Origin: Massilia phosphatilytica
GTDB lineage: Bacteria; Pseudomonadota; Gammaproteobacteria; Burkholderiales; Burkholderiaceae_D
Length of the DNA: 64,000 nucleotides
Assembly: GCF_002968015.1 (NCBI RefSeq)
Contig: NZ_PUIP01000002.1
Coordinates: 310,001 to 374,000, forward strand
Direction of reading: 5' to 3'
Shown: in pieces, positions 25,870-35,359 of the stretch
Numbering within the stretch: the first letter of the stretch is position 1
Layout of the letters: the number at the start of each line of letters is the position of its first letter
Made by a program: the position numbers and the translations under genes
The notes under the pieces: generated by a model
Databases searched by the model: none
What the model was told of the DNA's origin: nothing
What the model saw: only the letters and a program-made list of their open reading frames with translations

Positions 25870-27195
25870 TTAGCGGGCCGCCAGCGCGGCGGCCACGTCG
25901 TTCACCACCTCATCCCAGACGCCGTCGCGGCGCTGGCGGAACAGGCGCATCACGCGCGGATACCAGGGCGTGTCCGCGCGGTCCGCGAGCCAGCGCCAGT
26001 CCGGCATCCACGCCGGCAGCAGCACCCAGCACGGTATGCCGAGCGCCCCCGCCAGGTGGGCGCAGGCGGTATCGACCGTGATCACGAGATCCAGTCCCGC
26101 GACCAGCGCCGCCGTGTCGGCGAAATCCCCGATGGCAGGCGCCAGGTCGGTGATGTCTTCCATGAGCTCACCCTCGTCTTTCTGCAGGCTGAACCAGCGT
26201 ACGCCGGGCACGCCCAGCAACGGCGCCAGCGTCGCGAGGCCCGGCAGCGAGCGCGCGGCGTCGTTCTCGAAACGGGGATTGCCCTTCCAGACGAGACCGA
26301 CTTTTGATTCGCCCGGCGCGGCGGCCAGCAGCGGCGCGAGACGCGCGACGCGTGCAGGGTCCGGCGCAAGGTAAGGCAGCGCGGCCGGCACCGTGTCGAC
26401 CGTCGTACGGAAATGCAGCGGGAGACTCAACGGCGCGGTCCACATGTCCCAGTCGCCGCGTTCGACTTCCCGGTCCAGCGGGATGATCTCGTCCACGCCG
26501 CGCAGTCCGCCGAACAGCGCGGCCAGTCCCGGATGGCACAGCACGCCCACGCGCGCGGCGCCGGCGGCTTTCAGTTGCTCGCAGTAGCGGCAGAACTGGA
26601 TCATGTCGCCATGGCCTGCTTCCACGCCGACGAGGATGCGCCGGCCGGCCAGCGGTCCGCCGTCCCAGCGCGGCAGGTGCAGGTGGTCCTGCAGGGCCAC
26701 GAGCCAGTCGCGCGCCTCCAGGCGCTGCCAGCCCTCTTCCCAGCGGCCCTGCCGCAGCAGCACGTAGGCCAGGTTGAATGCGGCCTTGCGATAGCCCGGA
26801 TCGAGTTCCAGCGCATGGCGGTAGCACGCTTCCGCTTCCGCCTCGCGGCCGGCGCACACGAGCGCCAGGCCGCGGTTCGACAGCAGCGCGGGCGATACGG
26901 GCGCGGCGTCGTAGACGGCCAGCGCGTCAGCGGCGCGGTGCCATGACGCGAGCAGCGCGCCGAGGTTCAGACACATCTGCGATTCGTCCGGCGCGAGGGC
27001 GATGGCGCGGCGATAGTGGGCCTCGGCGGCGTCGACGTCGCCGGTGGCCGCCAGCGCGAACGCGAGGTTGGCGTGGACGGCGGCGGCATCCGGGTCGAGC
27101 GCCAGCGCGGCGCGCAGGAGCGCCGCGGCGGCCGTGGGGTCGCCCGCGTCGAGGCGGGCGCGGGCCGCGTGGAACAGGGATTCGGCTTGTGTCAT
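25870..27195 (-). CDS. TPR protein with glycosyltransferase-9-like C-terminus
   Basis: The 441-residue protein has about four tetratricopeptide units at residues 1-165 (for example [60 protein letters not shown]). A Rossmann-like part follows that resembles the ADP-heptose/GT9-type domain seen in bacterial TPR glycosyltransferases ([60 protein letters not shown] with [13 protein letters not shown]). Such proteins may act as peptide O-GlcNAc-transferase-like enzymes or flagellin glycosyltransferases; the substrate is unknown. It is convergent with aroG and divergent from tsaD. Confidence 0.85.
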   Translation of the reverse strand: MTQAESLFHAARARLDAGDPTAAAALLRAALALDPDAAAVHANLAFALAATGDVDAAEAHYRRAIALAPDESQMCLNLGALLASWHRAADALAVYDAAPVSPALLSNRGLALVCAGREAEAEACYRHALELDPGYRKAAFNLAYVLLRQGRWEEGWQRLEARDWLVALQDHLHLPRWDGGPLAGRRILVGVEAGHGDMIQFCRYCEQLKAAGAARVGVLCHPGLAALFGGLRGVDEIIPLDREVERGDWDMWTAPLSLPLHFRTTVDTVPAALPYLAPDPARVARLAPLLAAAPGESKVGLVWKGNPRFENDAARSLPGLATLAPLLGVPGVRWFSLQKDEGELMEDITDLAPAIGDFADTAALVAGLDLVITVDTACAHLAGALGIPCWVLLPAWMPDWRWLADRADTPWYPRVMRLFRQRRDGVWDEVVNDVAAALAAR

Positions 27196-27306
27196 GCGGA
27201 AAACGGGGGGCGGTGTTCGATTCTAGCCGATGCACGGTACAATGGAGGATTGCGCGCCGCTCCCGCGCGGCGATCTTGTCTTCCTCACACTGTTCCCTGC
27301 TTGCCC

Positions 27307-28344
27307 ATGATTGTCCTCGGCGTCGAATCCTCCTGCGATGAAACCGGCCTGGCTCTGTACGACACGGAGCGCGGCCTGCTGGCCCACGCACTGCACTCGC
27401 AGGTCGCGATGCACGAGGAGTACGGCGGCGTCGTGCCGGAACTGGCGTCGCGCGACCATATCCGGCGCGCGCTGCCCCTGCTGGAACAGGTGCTCGCGAA
27501 AGCCGACCTGCCGATGGAGCGCATCGACGCCATCGCCTACACGCAGGGTCCGGGCCTCGCGGGCGCGCTGCTGGTCGGGTCGTCGGTCGCGTGCAGCCTG
27601 GCGCTCGCGCTCGACAAACCCGTGCTGGGCGTGCACCACCTGGAGGGTCACTTGCTGTCGCCGCTGCTCGCGACCGAGCGGCCGGAATTCCCGTTCGTCG
27701 CCCTGCTCGTTTCCGGCGGCCACACGCAACTGATGCGCGTCGATGGCGTCGGCCGCTACACCTTGCTGGGCGAGACGCTGGACGACGCCGCCGGCGAAGC
27801 GTTCGACAAATCGGCCAAGCTGCTGGGCCTCGGTTATCCGGGCGGTCCGGCGATCTCGCGGCTGGCCGAATTCGGCGATCCGGAAGCCTATAAACTCCCG
27901 CGCCCGATGCTGCACTCGAAGGATTTCAACTTCAGCTTCTCGGGCCTCAAGACGGCCGTGCTGACGGTCGTGAAGAACAGCGCGACCGACATTGCGAACG
28001 TGTGCGAGCAGGACAAGGCCAACATCGCGCGCGGCTTCGTCGATGCCATCGTCGACGTGCTGACGGCCAAGTGCGTGCTGGCGCTGAAGCACACTGGATT
28101 GAAACGCCTCGTGATCGCGGGCGGCGTGGGCGCGAACCGCCAGCTGCGCGCGTCGCTGAACGCGGCGGCCGCGAAGAAGCGCTTCAAGGTCTATTATCCG
28201 GAGCTGGAATTCTGCACGGATAACGGCGCCATGATCGCGTTCGCGGGCGCGCTGCGGCTGGAGCGCAACCCGGACGCGGCGCAGCGCGACTACGCATTCA
28301 ACGTGCGCCCGCGCTGGCCACTGGACGAGATCGAGCCGGCCTGA
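27307..28344 (+). CDS. tsaD: tRNA N6-threonylcarbamoyladenosine transferase TsaD
   Basis: The 345-residue protein transfers threonylcarbamoyl to A37 of ANN-decoding tRNAs, working with TsaB and TsaE (tsaE is at 50.7 kb). The start at ATG 27307 ([20 protein letters not shown]) matches the family; the frame continues upstream but that part is antisense to the TPR gene. ASKHA-fold motifs: the metal-binding His pair in [53 protein letters not shown] and [13 protein letters not shown]. It is close to rpsU, as is common in proteobacteria. Confidence 0.97.
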   Translation: MIVLGVESSCDETGLALYDTERGLLAHALHSQVAMHEEYGGVVPELASRDHIRRALPLLEQVLAKADLPMERIDAIAYTQGPGLAGALLVGSSVACSLALALDKPVLGVHHLEGHLLSPLLATERPEFPFVALLVSGGHTQLMRVDGVGRYTLLGETLDDAAGEAFDKSAKLLGLGYPGGPAISRLAEFGDPEAYKLPRPMLHSKDFNFSFSGLKTAVLTVVKNSATDIANVCEQDKANIARGFVDAIVDVLTAKCVLALKHTGLKRLVIAGGVGANRQLRASLNAAAAKKRFKVYYPELEFCTDNGAMIAFAGALRLERNPDAAQRDYAFNVRPRWPLDEIEPA

Positions 28345-28347
28345 CCG

Positions 28348-29154
28348 TCAGGCCGCCTCTTTCGCCGGCCTTGCCTGCCGGTGGTACAGGAACTCCAGCA
28401 CCCGGGTCCGATACTCGTTATAGAGCGCATCGTGCGCCAGCGCGACGCGCTCGCGCGGGCGCGGCAGGCGCACATCGACGATCTCGCCGATGGTCGCGGC
28501 CGGGCCGTTCGTCATCATCACGATGCGGTCCGACAGGAGCACCGCCTCGTCCACGTCGTGCGTGACCATCACGACCGTGGACTGGGTCTGCGCGACGATG
28601 CGCAGCAGCTCGTCCTGCAAATGGGCGCGGGTCAGCGCGTCGAGGGCGCCGAACGGCTCGTCCATCAACAAGACCTTGGGTTCCATCGACAGCGCGCGGG
28701 CGATGCCGACCCGCTGCTTCATGCCGCCCGAGATCTCGCTGGGCCGTTTCTGCGCCGCGTGCGACAGGCCCACCAGCGCCAGCGCGTCGGCCGTGCGGGC
28801 GCGCAGCTTCTCCTTCGGTTCGCGGGCGCCGAACACGCGCTCGACAGCCAGGTAGACGTTCTCGAAACAGGTCAGCCAGGGCAGCAGCGAATGGTTCTGG
28901 AACACGACCGCGCGCTCCGGCGCCGGCCCGGCAATCTCGCGGCCGGCGCAGATCAGGACGCCCTCGGTGGCACGCGTCAGGCCCGCCAGCAGGTTCAGCA
29001 AGGTCGACTTGCCGCAGCCGGAGTGGCCGATCAGCGTGATGAACTCGCCGCGCGCCACCTTCAGGTTGACGTCGGTGAGCGCGTGGAAGCGGCCCTTGCG
29101 GGTGTCGAACAGCATCTCGACCTGCTGGACTTCGATGAATTTCGGTTCGCTCAT
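28348..29154 (-). CDS. Nitrate/nitrite-type ABC transporter ATPase
   Basis: The 268-residue ABC ATPase belongs to the NrtD/TauB/SsuB group. Walker A is LIGHSGCGKSTLLNLLAGLT, the Q-loop is VVFQNHSLLPWLTCFENVYL, the signature is ISGGMKQRVGIARAL and Walker B is VLLMDEPFGALDALTR, with a switch His in VMVTHDVDEAVLLSDRI. The start ATG at 29154 overlaps the permease stop as ATGA. The frame runs open far upstream through the antisense of other genes and is not real there. With the two genes upstream it forms a binding-protein-dependent nitrate importer. Confidence 0.93.
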   Translation of the reverse strand: MSEPKFIEVQQVEMLFDTRKGRFHALTDVNLKVARGEFITLIGHSGCGKSTLLNLLAGLTRATEGVLICAGREIAGPAPERAVVFQNHSLLPWLTCFENVYLAVERVFGAREPKEKLRARTADALALVGLSHAAQKRPSEISGGMKQRVGIARALSMEPKVLLMDEPFGALDALTRAHLQDELLRIVAQTQSTVVMVTHDVDEAVLLSDRIVMMTNGPAATIGEIVDVRLPRPRERVALAHDALYNEYRTRVLEFLYHRQARPAKEAA

Positions 29155-30011
29155 GATCCACTCTCTTCGTAAGTGACGGCGCGGGCCAGTGCGACCAGTG
29201 CCTGTTCCAGCGCCAGCCCGACCACGCCGATGATGATGATGGCGATGAGGATGTGGGGCACGTTCAGGTTGTTCCACTCGTCCCATACCCAGAAGCCGAT
29301 GCCCACGCCGCCGGTCAGCATCTCGGCCGCGACGATCACCAGCCACGCCGTGCCGATCGCCAGGCGCACGCCGGTCAGCATGTACGGCAGCACCGCGGGC
29401 AGCAGGATCTTCGTGAAGATCTTCCACTCCGACAGGTTCAGGACGCGCGCCACGTTCATGTAGTCCTGCGGCACGCGCTGCACGCCGACGGCCGTGTTGA
29501 TGATCATCGGCCAGATCGAGCAGATGAAGATGGCCCAGATGGCGGCCGGATTCGCGGCCTTGAACACCAGCAGGCCGATCGGCAGCCAGGCCAGCGGCGA
29601 GACGGGACGCAGCAGGCTGACGATGGGATTGCACATCCCGGCCAGGAAGCGCGAGCGGCCGATCAGGAAGCCGAGCGGGATGCCCGCCGCCGCGGCCAGG
29701 CCGAAGCCCAGCGCCACCCGCTTGAGCGATGCCAGGATGTTCCAGCCGATGCCCTGGTCGTTCGGGCCGTTGCTGTAGAACGGATCGGCGAACAGCTTGA
29801 CGGCCGCATCCCACGTGACCAGGGGCGATGGGAAGTTGCTGTTGCTGGCCGAGACGAGCTGCCACACCAGCACCAGCATGGCGAGACCCAGCACCGGCGG
29901 CAGCAGTGCCAGCAACAGGGCGCGGCCATTCGGCGCGCGCAGCAGCAGGCCGCGCCGGGCGGGGGCCGCCCTGGCGGGCGCGCTGGATGTGGAATTCACG
30001 ACGGTATCCAT
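29151..30011 (-). CDS. ntrB: Nitrate-type ABC transporter permease
   Basis: The 286-residue inner-membrane protein has a Pro/Ala-rich cytoplasmic N-terminus, a first helix at about 32-52, and the BPD_transp_1 core. The EAA-like loop is DYMNVARVLNLSEWKIFTKI-L-L-P. The segment AAEMLTGGVGIGFWVWDEWN is characteristic of the nitrate transport permease (NtrB/NrtB) family. It overlaps the ATPase gene by 4 bases and follows the binding-protein gene after 12 bp, so the three are one transcription unit driven by the sigma-54 promoter at 31343-31359. Confidence 0.92.
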   Translation of the reverse strand: MDTVVNSTSSAPARAAPARRGLLLRAPNGRALLLALLPPVLGLAMLVLVWQLVSASNSNFPSPLVTWDAAVKLFADPFYSNGPNDQGIGWNILASLKRVALGFGLAAAAGIPLGFLIGRSRFLAGMCNPIVSLLRPVSPLAWLPIGLLVFKAANPAAIWAIFICSIWPMIINTAVGVQRVPQDYMNVARVLNLSEWKIFTKILLPAVLPYMLTGVRLAIGTAWLVIVAAEMLTGGVGIGFWVWDEWNNLNVPHILIAIIIIGVVGLALEQALVALARAVTYEESGS

Positions 30012-30023
30012 GATGTTCTCCGA

Positions 30024-31256
30024 TTACACCTTGATCTTGAAAGCGGCGGCATACGCGGCCGGGTTCTTCCCATCCCACACAGTGCCGTCGATCAGCTTGG
30101 CGGACCGCATGGGCGACTTCGGCACGTCGGCCTTGGCCAGCGCGGCCGCCTCGCGGTACAGGCCCACCTGGTTGACGCTCGAGGCCACCGCCAGGTAGTC
30201 GGGATCGGACTTGAGCAGGCCCCAGCGGCGGTGCTGGGTCATGAACCACATGCCGTCCGACAGGTACGGGAAGTTGACCGTGCCGTCGTTGTAGAACTTC
30301 ATGTAGTTCGGATCGTCCCAGGTCTTGCCCAAGCCGTTCTGGTAGCGGCCCAGGATGCGCTGGTTGATCACGTCGACGGAGGTGTTGACGTACGATTTGT
30401 CGGCAATGGTCTCGGCCATCTTGACCTTGTTGGACATGCTCGCGTCGATCCACCGGCCCGCGTCCAGCACCGCGGCCACGAGCGCGCGCGCCGTGTTCGG
30501 ATATTGTTTCACCCACTCGAGCGAGGTGCCGAGCGTCTTTTCCGGATGGTCCTTCCAGATGTCCTGGGTGGTCGCGGCGGTGATGCCGACGCCGTCGGCG
30601 ATGGCGCGGTGGTTCCACGGCTCGCCCACGCAGAAGCCGTCCATGTTCCCGACCCGCATGTTCGCCACCATCTGCGGCGGCGGCACGGTGATCACCTTGG
30701 CGTCCTTCATCGGATTGATGCCGTAGCTGGCCAGCCAGTAGTACAGCCACATCGCGTGCGTACCGGTCGGGAAGGTCTGGGCGAAGCTGTACTCGCGCTT
30801 GTCCGTGCTCATCACCTTGGCCAGCGACGGACCGTCCACGGCTCTGGCATCGGCCAGCTTCTTCGACAGCGTGATGGCCTGGCCGTTCTGGTTCAGGTTC
30901 ATCAGCACCGCCATGTCCTTCTTCGGGCCGCCGATCCCCATCTGCACGCCGTAGATCAGGCCGTACAGCACGTGGGCGGCATCCAGCTCGCCGTTGACCA
31001 GCTTGTCGCGCACGCTGGCCCAGGACGACTCCTTGCTGGGCACGATCTTGATGCCGTACTTCTTGTCGAAGCCCAGCACCGACGCCATCACCACGGAGGC
31101 GCAATCGGTCAGCGGGATGAAGCCGACTTTCACTTCGGTCTTCTCGGGCTTGTCGGAACCGGCGGCGAAGACCCCGCCGGAGACGAGTCCGGTGAGCGAG
31201 GCCGTGGCACCGGCGGCCAGCAGGCGGCGGCGGGTCAGATTGGTTGTATCGGTCAT
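30024..31256 (-). CDS. Nitrate-binding ABC transporter substrate protein (NrtA-like)
   Basis: From ATG 31256 (MTDTTNLTRRRLLAAGATAS) the protein has 410 residues with a twin-arginine signal (RRRLLAAG), so it is exported folded to the periplasm. The mature part is of the NMT1/NrtA type: KVGFIPLTDCASVVMASVLG, the ligand region HVLYGLIYGVQMGIGGPKKD, and FPTGTHAMWLYYWLASYGIN. The GVGITAATTQDIWKDHPEKT segment is shared with CmpA/NrtA proteins. Nitrate or nitrite is the expected ligand, though bicarbonate or cyanate relatives exist. It is the first gene of the operon. No nitrate reductase lies in the window. Confidence 0.92.
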   Translation of the reverse strand: MTDTTNLTRRRLLAAGATASLTGLVSGGVFAAGSDKPEKTEVKVGFIPLTDCASVVMASVLGFDKKYGIKIVPSKESSWASVRDKLVNGELDAAHVLYGLIYGVQMGIGGPKKDMAVLMNLNQNGQAITLSKKLADARAVDGPSLAKVMSTDKREYSFAQTFPTGTHAMWLYYWLASYGINPMKDAKVITVPPPQMVANMRVGNMDGFCVGEPWNHRAIADGVGITAATTQDIWKDHPEKTLGTSLEWVKQYPNTARALVAAVLDAGRWIDASMSNKVKMAETIADKSYVNTSVDVINQRILGRYQNGLGKTWDDPNYMKFYNDGTVNFPYLSDGMWFMTQHRRWGLLKSDPDYLAVASSVNQVGLYREAAALAKADVPKSPMRSAKLIDGTVWDGKNPAAYAAAFKIKV

Positions 31257-31342
31257 GTTGGTCCTTGTAGACGGCAATCGAAAGTAGAGACAACGTCAGC
31301 GGCGGGCGGAGTGGCCAGTTCCGGCGCCCTCGCAGTCAATAC

Positions 31343-31359
31343 AGCAAGTGCCGTGCCAA
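31343..31359 (-). promoter_or_regulatory. Sigma-54 promoter of nitrate transporter operon
   Basis: Reading the minus strand: TTGGCACGGCACTTGCT. This matches the sigma-54 consensus TGGCACG-N4-TTGC, with the GG and GC dinucleotides at the required 12-base offset. Transcription would start near 31332, giving a leader of about 75 bases before the binding-protein gene. Nitrogen assimilation operons are typical sigma-54 targets. Confidence 0.75.
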
Positions 31360-31377
31360 CACGCAAAACGGTGCAGG

Positions 31378-31394
31378 GGCACCGTGGTTGTGCC
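31378..31394. promoter_or_regulatory. NtrC-like binding palindrome
   Basis: GGCAC-N7-GTGCC has the same symmetry and spacing as the NtrC consensus TGCAC-N7-GTGCA. It lies about 20 bp upstream of the sigma-54 -24 element. That is closer than classic NtrC enhancers (about -100 to -140), so the assignment is tentative. Confidence 0.45.
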
Positions 31395-31582
31395 GACGCA
31401 CCACGAAAAACGGGAGCACACACCGATTGCGTGCGGCCGCGCAGGCGGGTGTGCCAGACCATGGCGCACGTGCGCCCGGAACCGTGCGGCGTGCGCCGGC
31501 GTGGCGCATGAGCGCCTGTCACATCGTTGTCATCCCATCAAGATAGAGTTGCGCCCCGTTCCCACTACAACGGACCACGATC

Positions 31583-33679
31583 TTGAAACGCAACCACGCA
31601 TTGCTCGCGGCCTTGGCCGCCGCAGGTCTCACCGGCTGCGGCGAGCCATCCACGCCCGCCAACGTCGTCCCCGAAGGCACGACCGTGTCCCTCGCCCTGC
31701 TCGAGACCACCGACATCCACTCGAACGTCCTCGGCTACAACTATTACTCGCTCGCCGACGACGCGACCTTGGGCCTCGACCGCACGTCCACTTTGATCCA
31801 GCAGGCGCGCGCGGAAAATCCGAACAACCTGCTGTTCGACGACGGCGACGTCATCCAGGGCACCTTGCTGGCCGACCTGCAGGCCGTCACGGCGCCCGTG
31901 AAGTGCAGCGACACGCTGGCCGTGCACAAGGCGATGAACGCGCTGAAGTACGACGCGGGCGGCCTCGGCAACCACGAATTCAACTACGGCCTGCCATTCC
32001 TCAGCCAGGTCACGGACACCGACTTCGGCATCCCGGGCGTGAGCAAGCCGGCCGGCACGTGCGGCGGCCCGAACTTCCCGCTCGTGCTGTCGAACGTGAC
32101 GGCCGTCGCCACGAACAAGACGGTCTACGAGCCGTACCGTATCCTCGCCCGCAACTTCACGGCGACGAAGCCGAACGGCGAGACCATGCCGGTCACCGTC
32201 AACGTGGGCGTGATGAGCTTCGTGCCGCCACAGATCCTCGACTGGGACCAGAAGAACCTGGCCGGCAAGGTGGCCGTCGGCGGCGCCGTGGAAGCGGCGA
32301 AGCAGTACGTGCCGGAGATGCGCGGCAAGGGTGCGGACCTCGTCGTCGCGCTGTCGCACGGGGGCCTGGACACGAGCGCGTACAGCCCGAAGATGGAAAA
32401 CCAGAGCTACCACCTGAGCACGACCGGCATCGACGCGCTGCTGATCGGGCACTCGCACCTCATCTTCCCGAAGGGGAAAGAGACGGGCGCCGCGGCACTG
32501 GATCCGTCGTTCGCGGCGACTCCCGCAGCGGCCAGGGTCGATGCCGTGAACGGCTTCGTGAACGGCGTGCCGACCGTGATGGCACAGAGCTGGGGCCGGA
32601 GACTCGGCATCGTCAGGATGACGCTCGCGTACCAGGGCGGTAAATGGGTCGTGCAGCCCACGAAGACGACGGTCGAATCGCGCGGCTACAAGTACAAGGA
32701 CGGCACCACCAGCGTGGCTGCCGACCCGGCCATCGCCGCGCTTGTGTCGACCGAGCACCAGGCCACGATCGCGTATGCGAAGCAGCCGCTGGGCGTATCG
32801 ACGGACTTCGAGATGTCGTCGTACTTCGCGCTCGTCGGCGACGTGTCGGCCATCCAGCTCGTGAACCAGGCGCAGATCGACTATGTAAAGAATGCCATCG
32901 CGACGAGCACCGACGCCACGCTGTCCAGTTACAAGAACATCCCCGTGATCTCGTGCAGCGCGCCGTTCAAGGCGGGCCGCAACGGGCCGTCCGACTTCAC
33001 CGATGTGGCGCCGGGTGCGACGTCCGCCGCGCCGGTCGGCCTGCAGGTCCGCAACCCGGGCGACCTTTACCTGTACAGCAACAACAACCTGCAAGCCGTG
33101 AAGATCAAGGGTTCCGATCTGAAGAACTGGCTGGAGACGGCCGCGAAGCAATTCGCGCGGATCGATCCGGCGGCCACGGGCGAGCAGGACCTCGTCCCGT
33201 CGTACGGCACGATCTATAACTACGACGTGTTCTATGCCGAGAACAACGCGCTGCAGTACCAGATCGACGTGACGAAACCGGCCGGCAGCCGCATCGTCAA
33301 CCTGACGTACCTGGGCAAGCCGGTGGCGGACACGGACGACTTCATCGTCGCCACCAACGACTACCGCGCGGGCGGCGGCGGCAACTTCCCCGGCATCGAC
33401 GGCAGCAAGACGATCATCAAGTCGCCGGACGCCAACCAGTCCGTCGTCAGCAACTACCTGCAGAAGATCGGCGCGGCCACCGGCAAGGTCACCCTGGCGG
33501 CGAACGGCGCCGCACGCAGCTGGAGCTTCGTGAAAACCGCGACGGCCGGCCCCGTGATCCTGCGCTCGGCACCGGGTCACCTGGCGCTGGCGCAGGCCGC
33601 GGGCCTGGGCACCGTCACGGCCGAGGGTGGGCTGGACGCGAGCGGCTTTGGCAAGTATGCGATCGACTTGTCGAAGTAA
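31583..33679 (+). CDS. 5'-nucleotidase / cyclic phosphodiesterase family lipoprotein
   Basis: The 698-residue protein starts with TTG at 31583 and has a lipoprotein signal (LLAALAAAGLTGCG, lipobox Cys at about residue 19). The N-terminal metallophosphatase domain shows TTDIHSN, FDDGDVIQGTL, GGLGNHEFNYG and GHSHLIFPKG, i.e. the dimetal ligands. The C-terminal 5'-nucleotidase domain (about 380-650) contains NNNLQAVKIKGSDLKNWLET and ATNDYRAGGGGNFPG. It resembles the CpdB-type periplasmic 2',3'-cyclic-nucleotide phosphodiesterase/3'-nucleotidase family, releasing phosphate and nucleosides for uptake. A Sel1-repeat lipoprotein gene follows after 6 bp. Confidence 0.9.
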   Translation: MKRNHALLAALAAAGLTGCGEPSTPANVVPEGTTVSLALLETTDIHSNVLGYNYYSLADDATLGLDRTSTLIQQARAENPNNLLFDDGDVIQGTLLADLQAVTAPVKCSDTLAVHKAMNALKYDAGGLGNHEFNYGLPFLSQVTDTDFGIPGVSKPAGTCGGPNFPLVLSNVTAVATNKTVYEPYRILARNFTATKPNGETMPVTVNVGVMSFVPPQILDWDQKNLAGKVAVGGAVEAAKQYVPEMRGKGADLVVALSHGGLDTSAYSPKMENQSYHLSTTGIDALLIGHSHLIFPKGKETGAAALDPSFAATPAAARVDAVNGFVNGVPTVMAQSWGRRLGIVRMTLAYQGGKWVVQPTKTTVESRGYKYKDGTTSVAADPAIAALVSTEHQATIAYAKQPLGVSTDFEMSSYFALVGDVSAIQLVNQAQIDYVKNAIATSTDATLSSYKNIPVISCSAPFKAGRNGPSDFTDVAPGATSAAPVGLQVRNPGDLYLYSNNNLQAVKIKGSDLKNWLETAAKQFARIDPAATGEQDLVPSYGTIYNYDVFYAENNALQYQIDVTKPAGSRIVNLTYLGKPVADTDDFIVATNDYRAGGGGNFPGIDGSKTIIKSPDANQSVVSNYLQKIGAATGKVTLAANGAARSWSFVKTATAGPVILRSAPGHLALAQAAGLGTVTAEGGLDASGFGKYAIDLSK

Positions 33680-33685
33680 GCCGGC

Positions 33686-34390
33686 ATGAAGGTCCGACCC
33701 ACCTGCGTCCGACTCACGTGCGCGCTGCTGTTCGTCGTCCTCGCCGGCTGCGGGCGCGCGCCGCTGCCGGCCGAGATCGAGGCCGTCGCGATGGACGCGT
33801 CCCAGCGCGGCGACGAAGCGGCCGAGTGGCAGCTGCAGGCCTGGGCCGCCGATGGCCAGCCGGTGGCCGAGCGTGAACTGGCCCTGCTGTACCGGAAGCG
33901 GCATCGCGACGACCAGGCGCGCGCCCTGTTCCTGCGTGCGGCACGCCAGGGCGATGCGGAAGCGGCCTATGCACTCGGGGACCTGGAACGCGACCACGGG
34001 CGTGCCGCGCAGTGGTACCGCCAGGCCGCGCAACAGGGTCACGCGAAGGCCGCGCTGAGCTTCGCACTGCTGCTGAAGAACGGCGACGGCATTCCCACGG
34101 ATAAAGCGGCCGCCGCGCACTGGTTCGGCGTGGCCGCGCAGGCGGGCGACGCGCATGCGATGTTCCTGCTGTCGAACGCCTATGCGGACGGCGACGGCGT
34201 GCCGCGCGATCCGCGCCGCGCACGCGACCTGCTGGAACGGGCCGCCGACCGCGAGTACCCGGCCGCGATCCAGGAGCTGGCGCTCGTCAAGCAGACGGGC
34301 GACGACCTCACGCCGAAGGACGCCGCGGAGTCTGACCAGTTGCTCAAGGAAGGGGCTGAACACCGGCGCAGCAACGCGCGCCGCTTCTGA
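33686..34390 (+). CDS. Sel1-repeat lipoprotein
   Basis: The 234-residue protein has a lipoprotein signal (LTCALLFVVLAGCG, Cys at about residue 22) and about four Sel1/TPR-like repeats (residues 45-205), for example DDQARALFLRAARQGDAEAA, HGRAAQWYRQAAQQGHAKAA, DKAAAAHWFGVAAQAGDAHA and DPRRARDLLERAADREYPAA. Sel1 repeats mediate protein-protein contacts; no catalytic domain is present. It is 6 bp downstream of the nucleotidase gene and likely co-transcribed, but the functional link is unknown. Confidence 0.85.
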   Translation: MKVRPTCVRLTCALLFVVLAGCGRAPLPAEIEAVAMDASQRGDEAAEWQLQAWAADGQPVAERELALLYRKRHRDDQARALFLRAARQGDAEAAYALGDLERDHGRAAQWYRQAAQQGHAKAALSFALLLKNGDGIPTDKAAAAHWFGVAAQAGDAHAMFLLSNAYADGDGVPRDPRRARDLLERAADREYPAAIQELALVKQTGDDLTPKDAAESDQLLKEGAEHRRSNARRF

Positions 34391-34509
34391 AGGGTTCCGA
34401 TCGGCGCACTTTTCCAATGAACTTGTTACCTTGACATCGATCCTACCGTGTGACCGTCATTCTCCAAAGAATGGCAAACTCTGGCAGTTGAGTTTTACGG
34501 AGGTATCGA

Positions 34510-35355
34510 ATGCGCGTGGTTAGCTGGAATATTCACTGGGGCTGTGGGAGGGACGGGCGCATCCGGATCCACGCAATCATCGATGTGCTGCGCAAGCTGA
34601 ATCCTGACGTGATCTGCCTGCAGGAAGTCGCCGCCAACCATCCCGAACTGGAGGGCAGCGCCAGCGCGAGCCAGTTCAAGCAACTTGCCGGCGCGTTCGG
34701 CGGGTACCACATGATCGAGCAGGCGCCGAGCGAAATCTACCGGAACAACCTGCCCCGCCAGTTCGGCAATATCCTGCTGTCCAAATTCCGGATCACCCAG
34801 GCGCAACGCCACATGCTGCCCTGGCCCGTCGATCCGGAACACCCGGCCGGCATGCCGCGCGGGATGATCGAGACCGTGCTGGAAGCGCCCGGCGGCAAGC
34901 TGCGCCTGTTGACCACCCATCTCGAATATTTTTCGCCCGTGCAGCGCCGCGCGCAGGTGCGCCGCATCCGCGAACTGCACGAGGAAGCGTGTGCCCGCGC
35001 CGCCGTCTACCAGCCCGAGCCCGATGTCGAGCCGCCGTTCCAGCTCGGGTTCCGGCCCGGCACGGCGATCTATTGCGGCGATTTCAATTTTGGTCCGGAT
35101 TCGGAAGACTACCGGGCCCTGCTGGCGCCGCCATCGGCCGGCGCACTGGGCCTCGTCGACGCCTGGCGCGTGCGCCACGGCGACACCCCGCGCGCCCCGA
35201 CGGCGGGCCTGCACGGCTTCAAATGGCCGGAGAGGCCCGACTGCTACGATTATTTCTTCGTCACGGACGACCTGGCCGGGCGCGTGTCCGACATCAGCGT
35301 GCAGTCCGAGACGTCGGCCTCGGACCACCAGCCCATCGTGCTGGATCTGAGCTAG
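34510..35355 (+). CDS. Endonuclease/exonuclease/phosphatase family protein
   Basis: The 281-residue protein has the EEP fold signatures in order: RVVSWNIHWGCG (Asn), DVICLQEVAANHP (catalytic Glu), LLTTHLEYFSP (His), IYCGDFNFGPDSEDY (Asp/Asn), CYDYFFVTDDL and SASDHQPIVLDL (catalytic Asp-His). There is no signal peptide. Members include DNases, phosphodiesterases and sphingomyelinase-like enzymes; the substrate cannot be told. The start has GGAGG 9 bases upstream. A second, distinct EEP protein lies at 37684. Confidence 0.9.
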   Translation: MRVVSWNIHWGCGRDGRIRIHAIIDVLRKLNPDVICLQEVAANHPELEGSASASQFKQLAGAFGGYHMIEQAPSEIYRNNLPRQFGNILLSKFRITQAQRHMLPWPVDPEHPAGMPRGMIETVLEAPGGKLRLLTTHLEYFSPVQRRAQVRRIRELHEEACARAAVYQPEPDVEPPFQLGFRPGTAIYCGDFNFGPDSEDYRALLAPPSAGALGLVDAWRVRHGDTPRAPTAGLHGFKWPERPDCYDYFFVTDDLAGRVSDISVQSETSASDHQPIVLDLS

Positions 35356-35359
35356 GCGC

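Larger units (their letters stand above)
31257..31582. other. 326-bp divergent promoter region
   Basis: No gene is visible. It holds the sigma-54 promoter (31343-31359) and NtrC-like palindrome (31378-31394) of the nitrate transporter operon, a further palindrome GGTGC-AGGG-GCACC at 31370-31383 overlapping them, and the leader of the divergent 5'-nucleotidase gene. Confidence 0.6.

Noticed and set aside
29155..31293. Long upstream extension of the ATPase frame to 981 codons
   Set aside because: The part before ATG 29154 is an out-of-frame reading of the permease and binding-protein genes.
31565..34417. 950-codon minus-strand frame opposite the nucleotidase and Sel1 genes
   Set aside because: It is very long, but Arg/His/Asp/Val-rich with no domain; the plus-strand genes have signal peptides and catalytic motifs.
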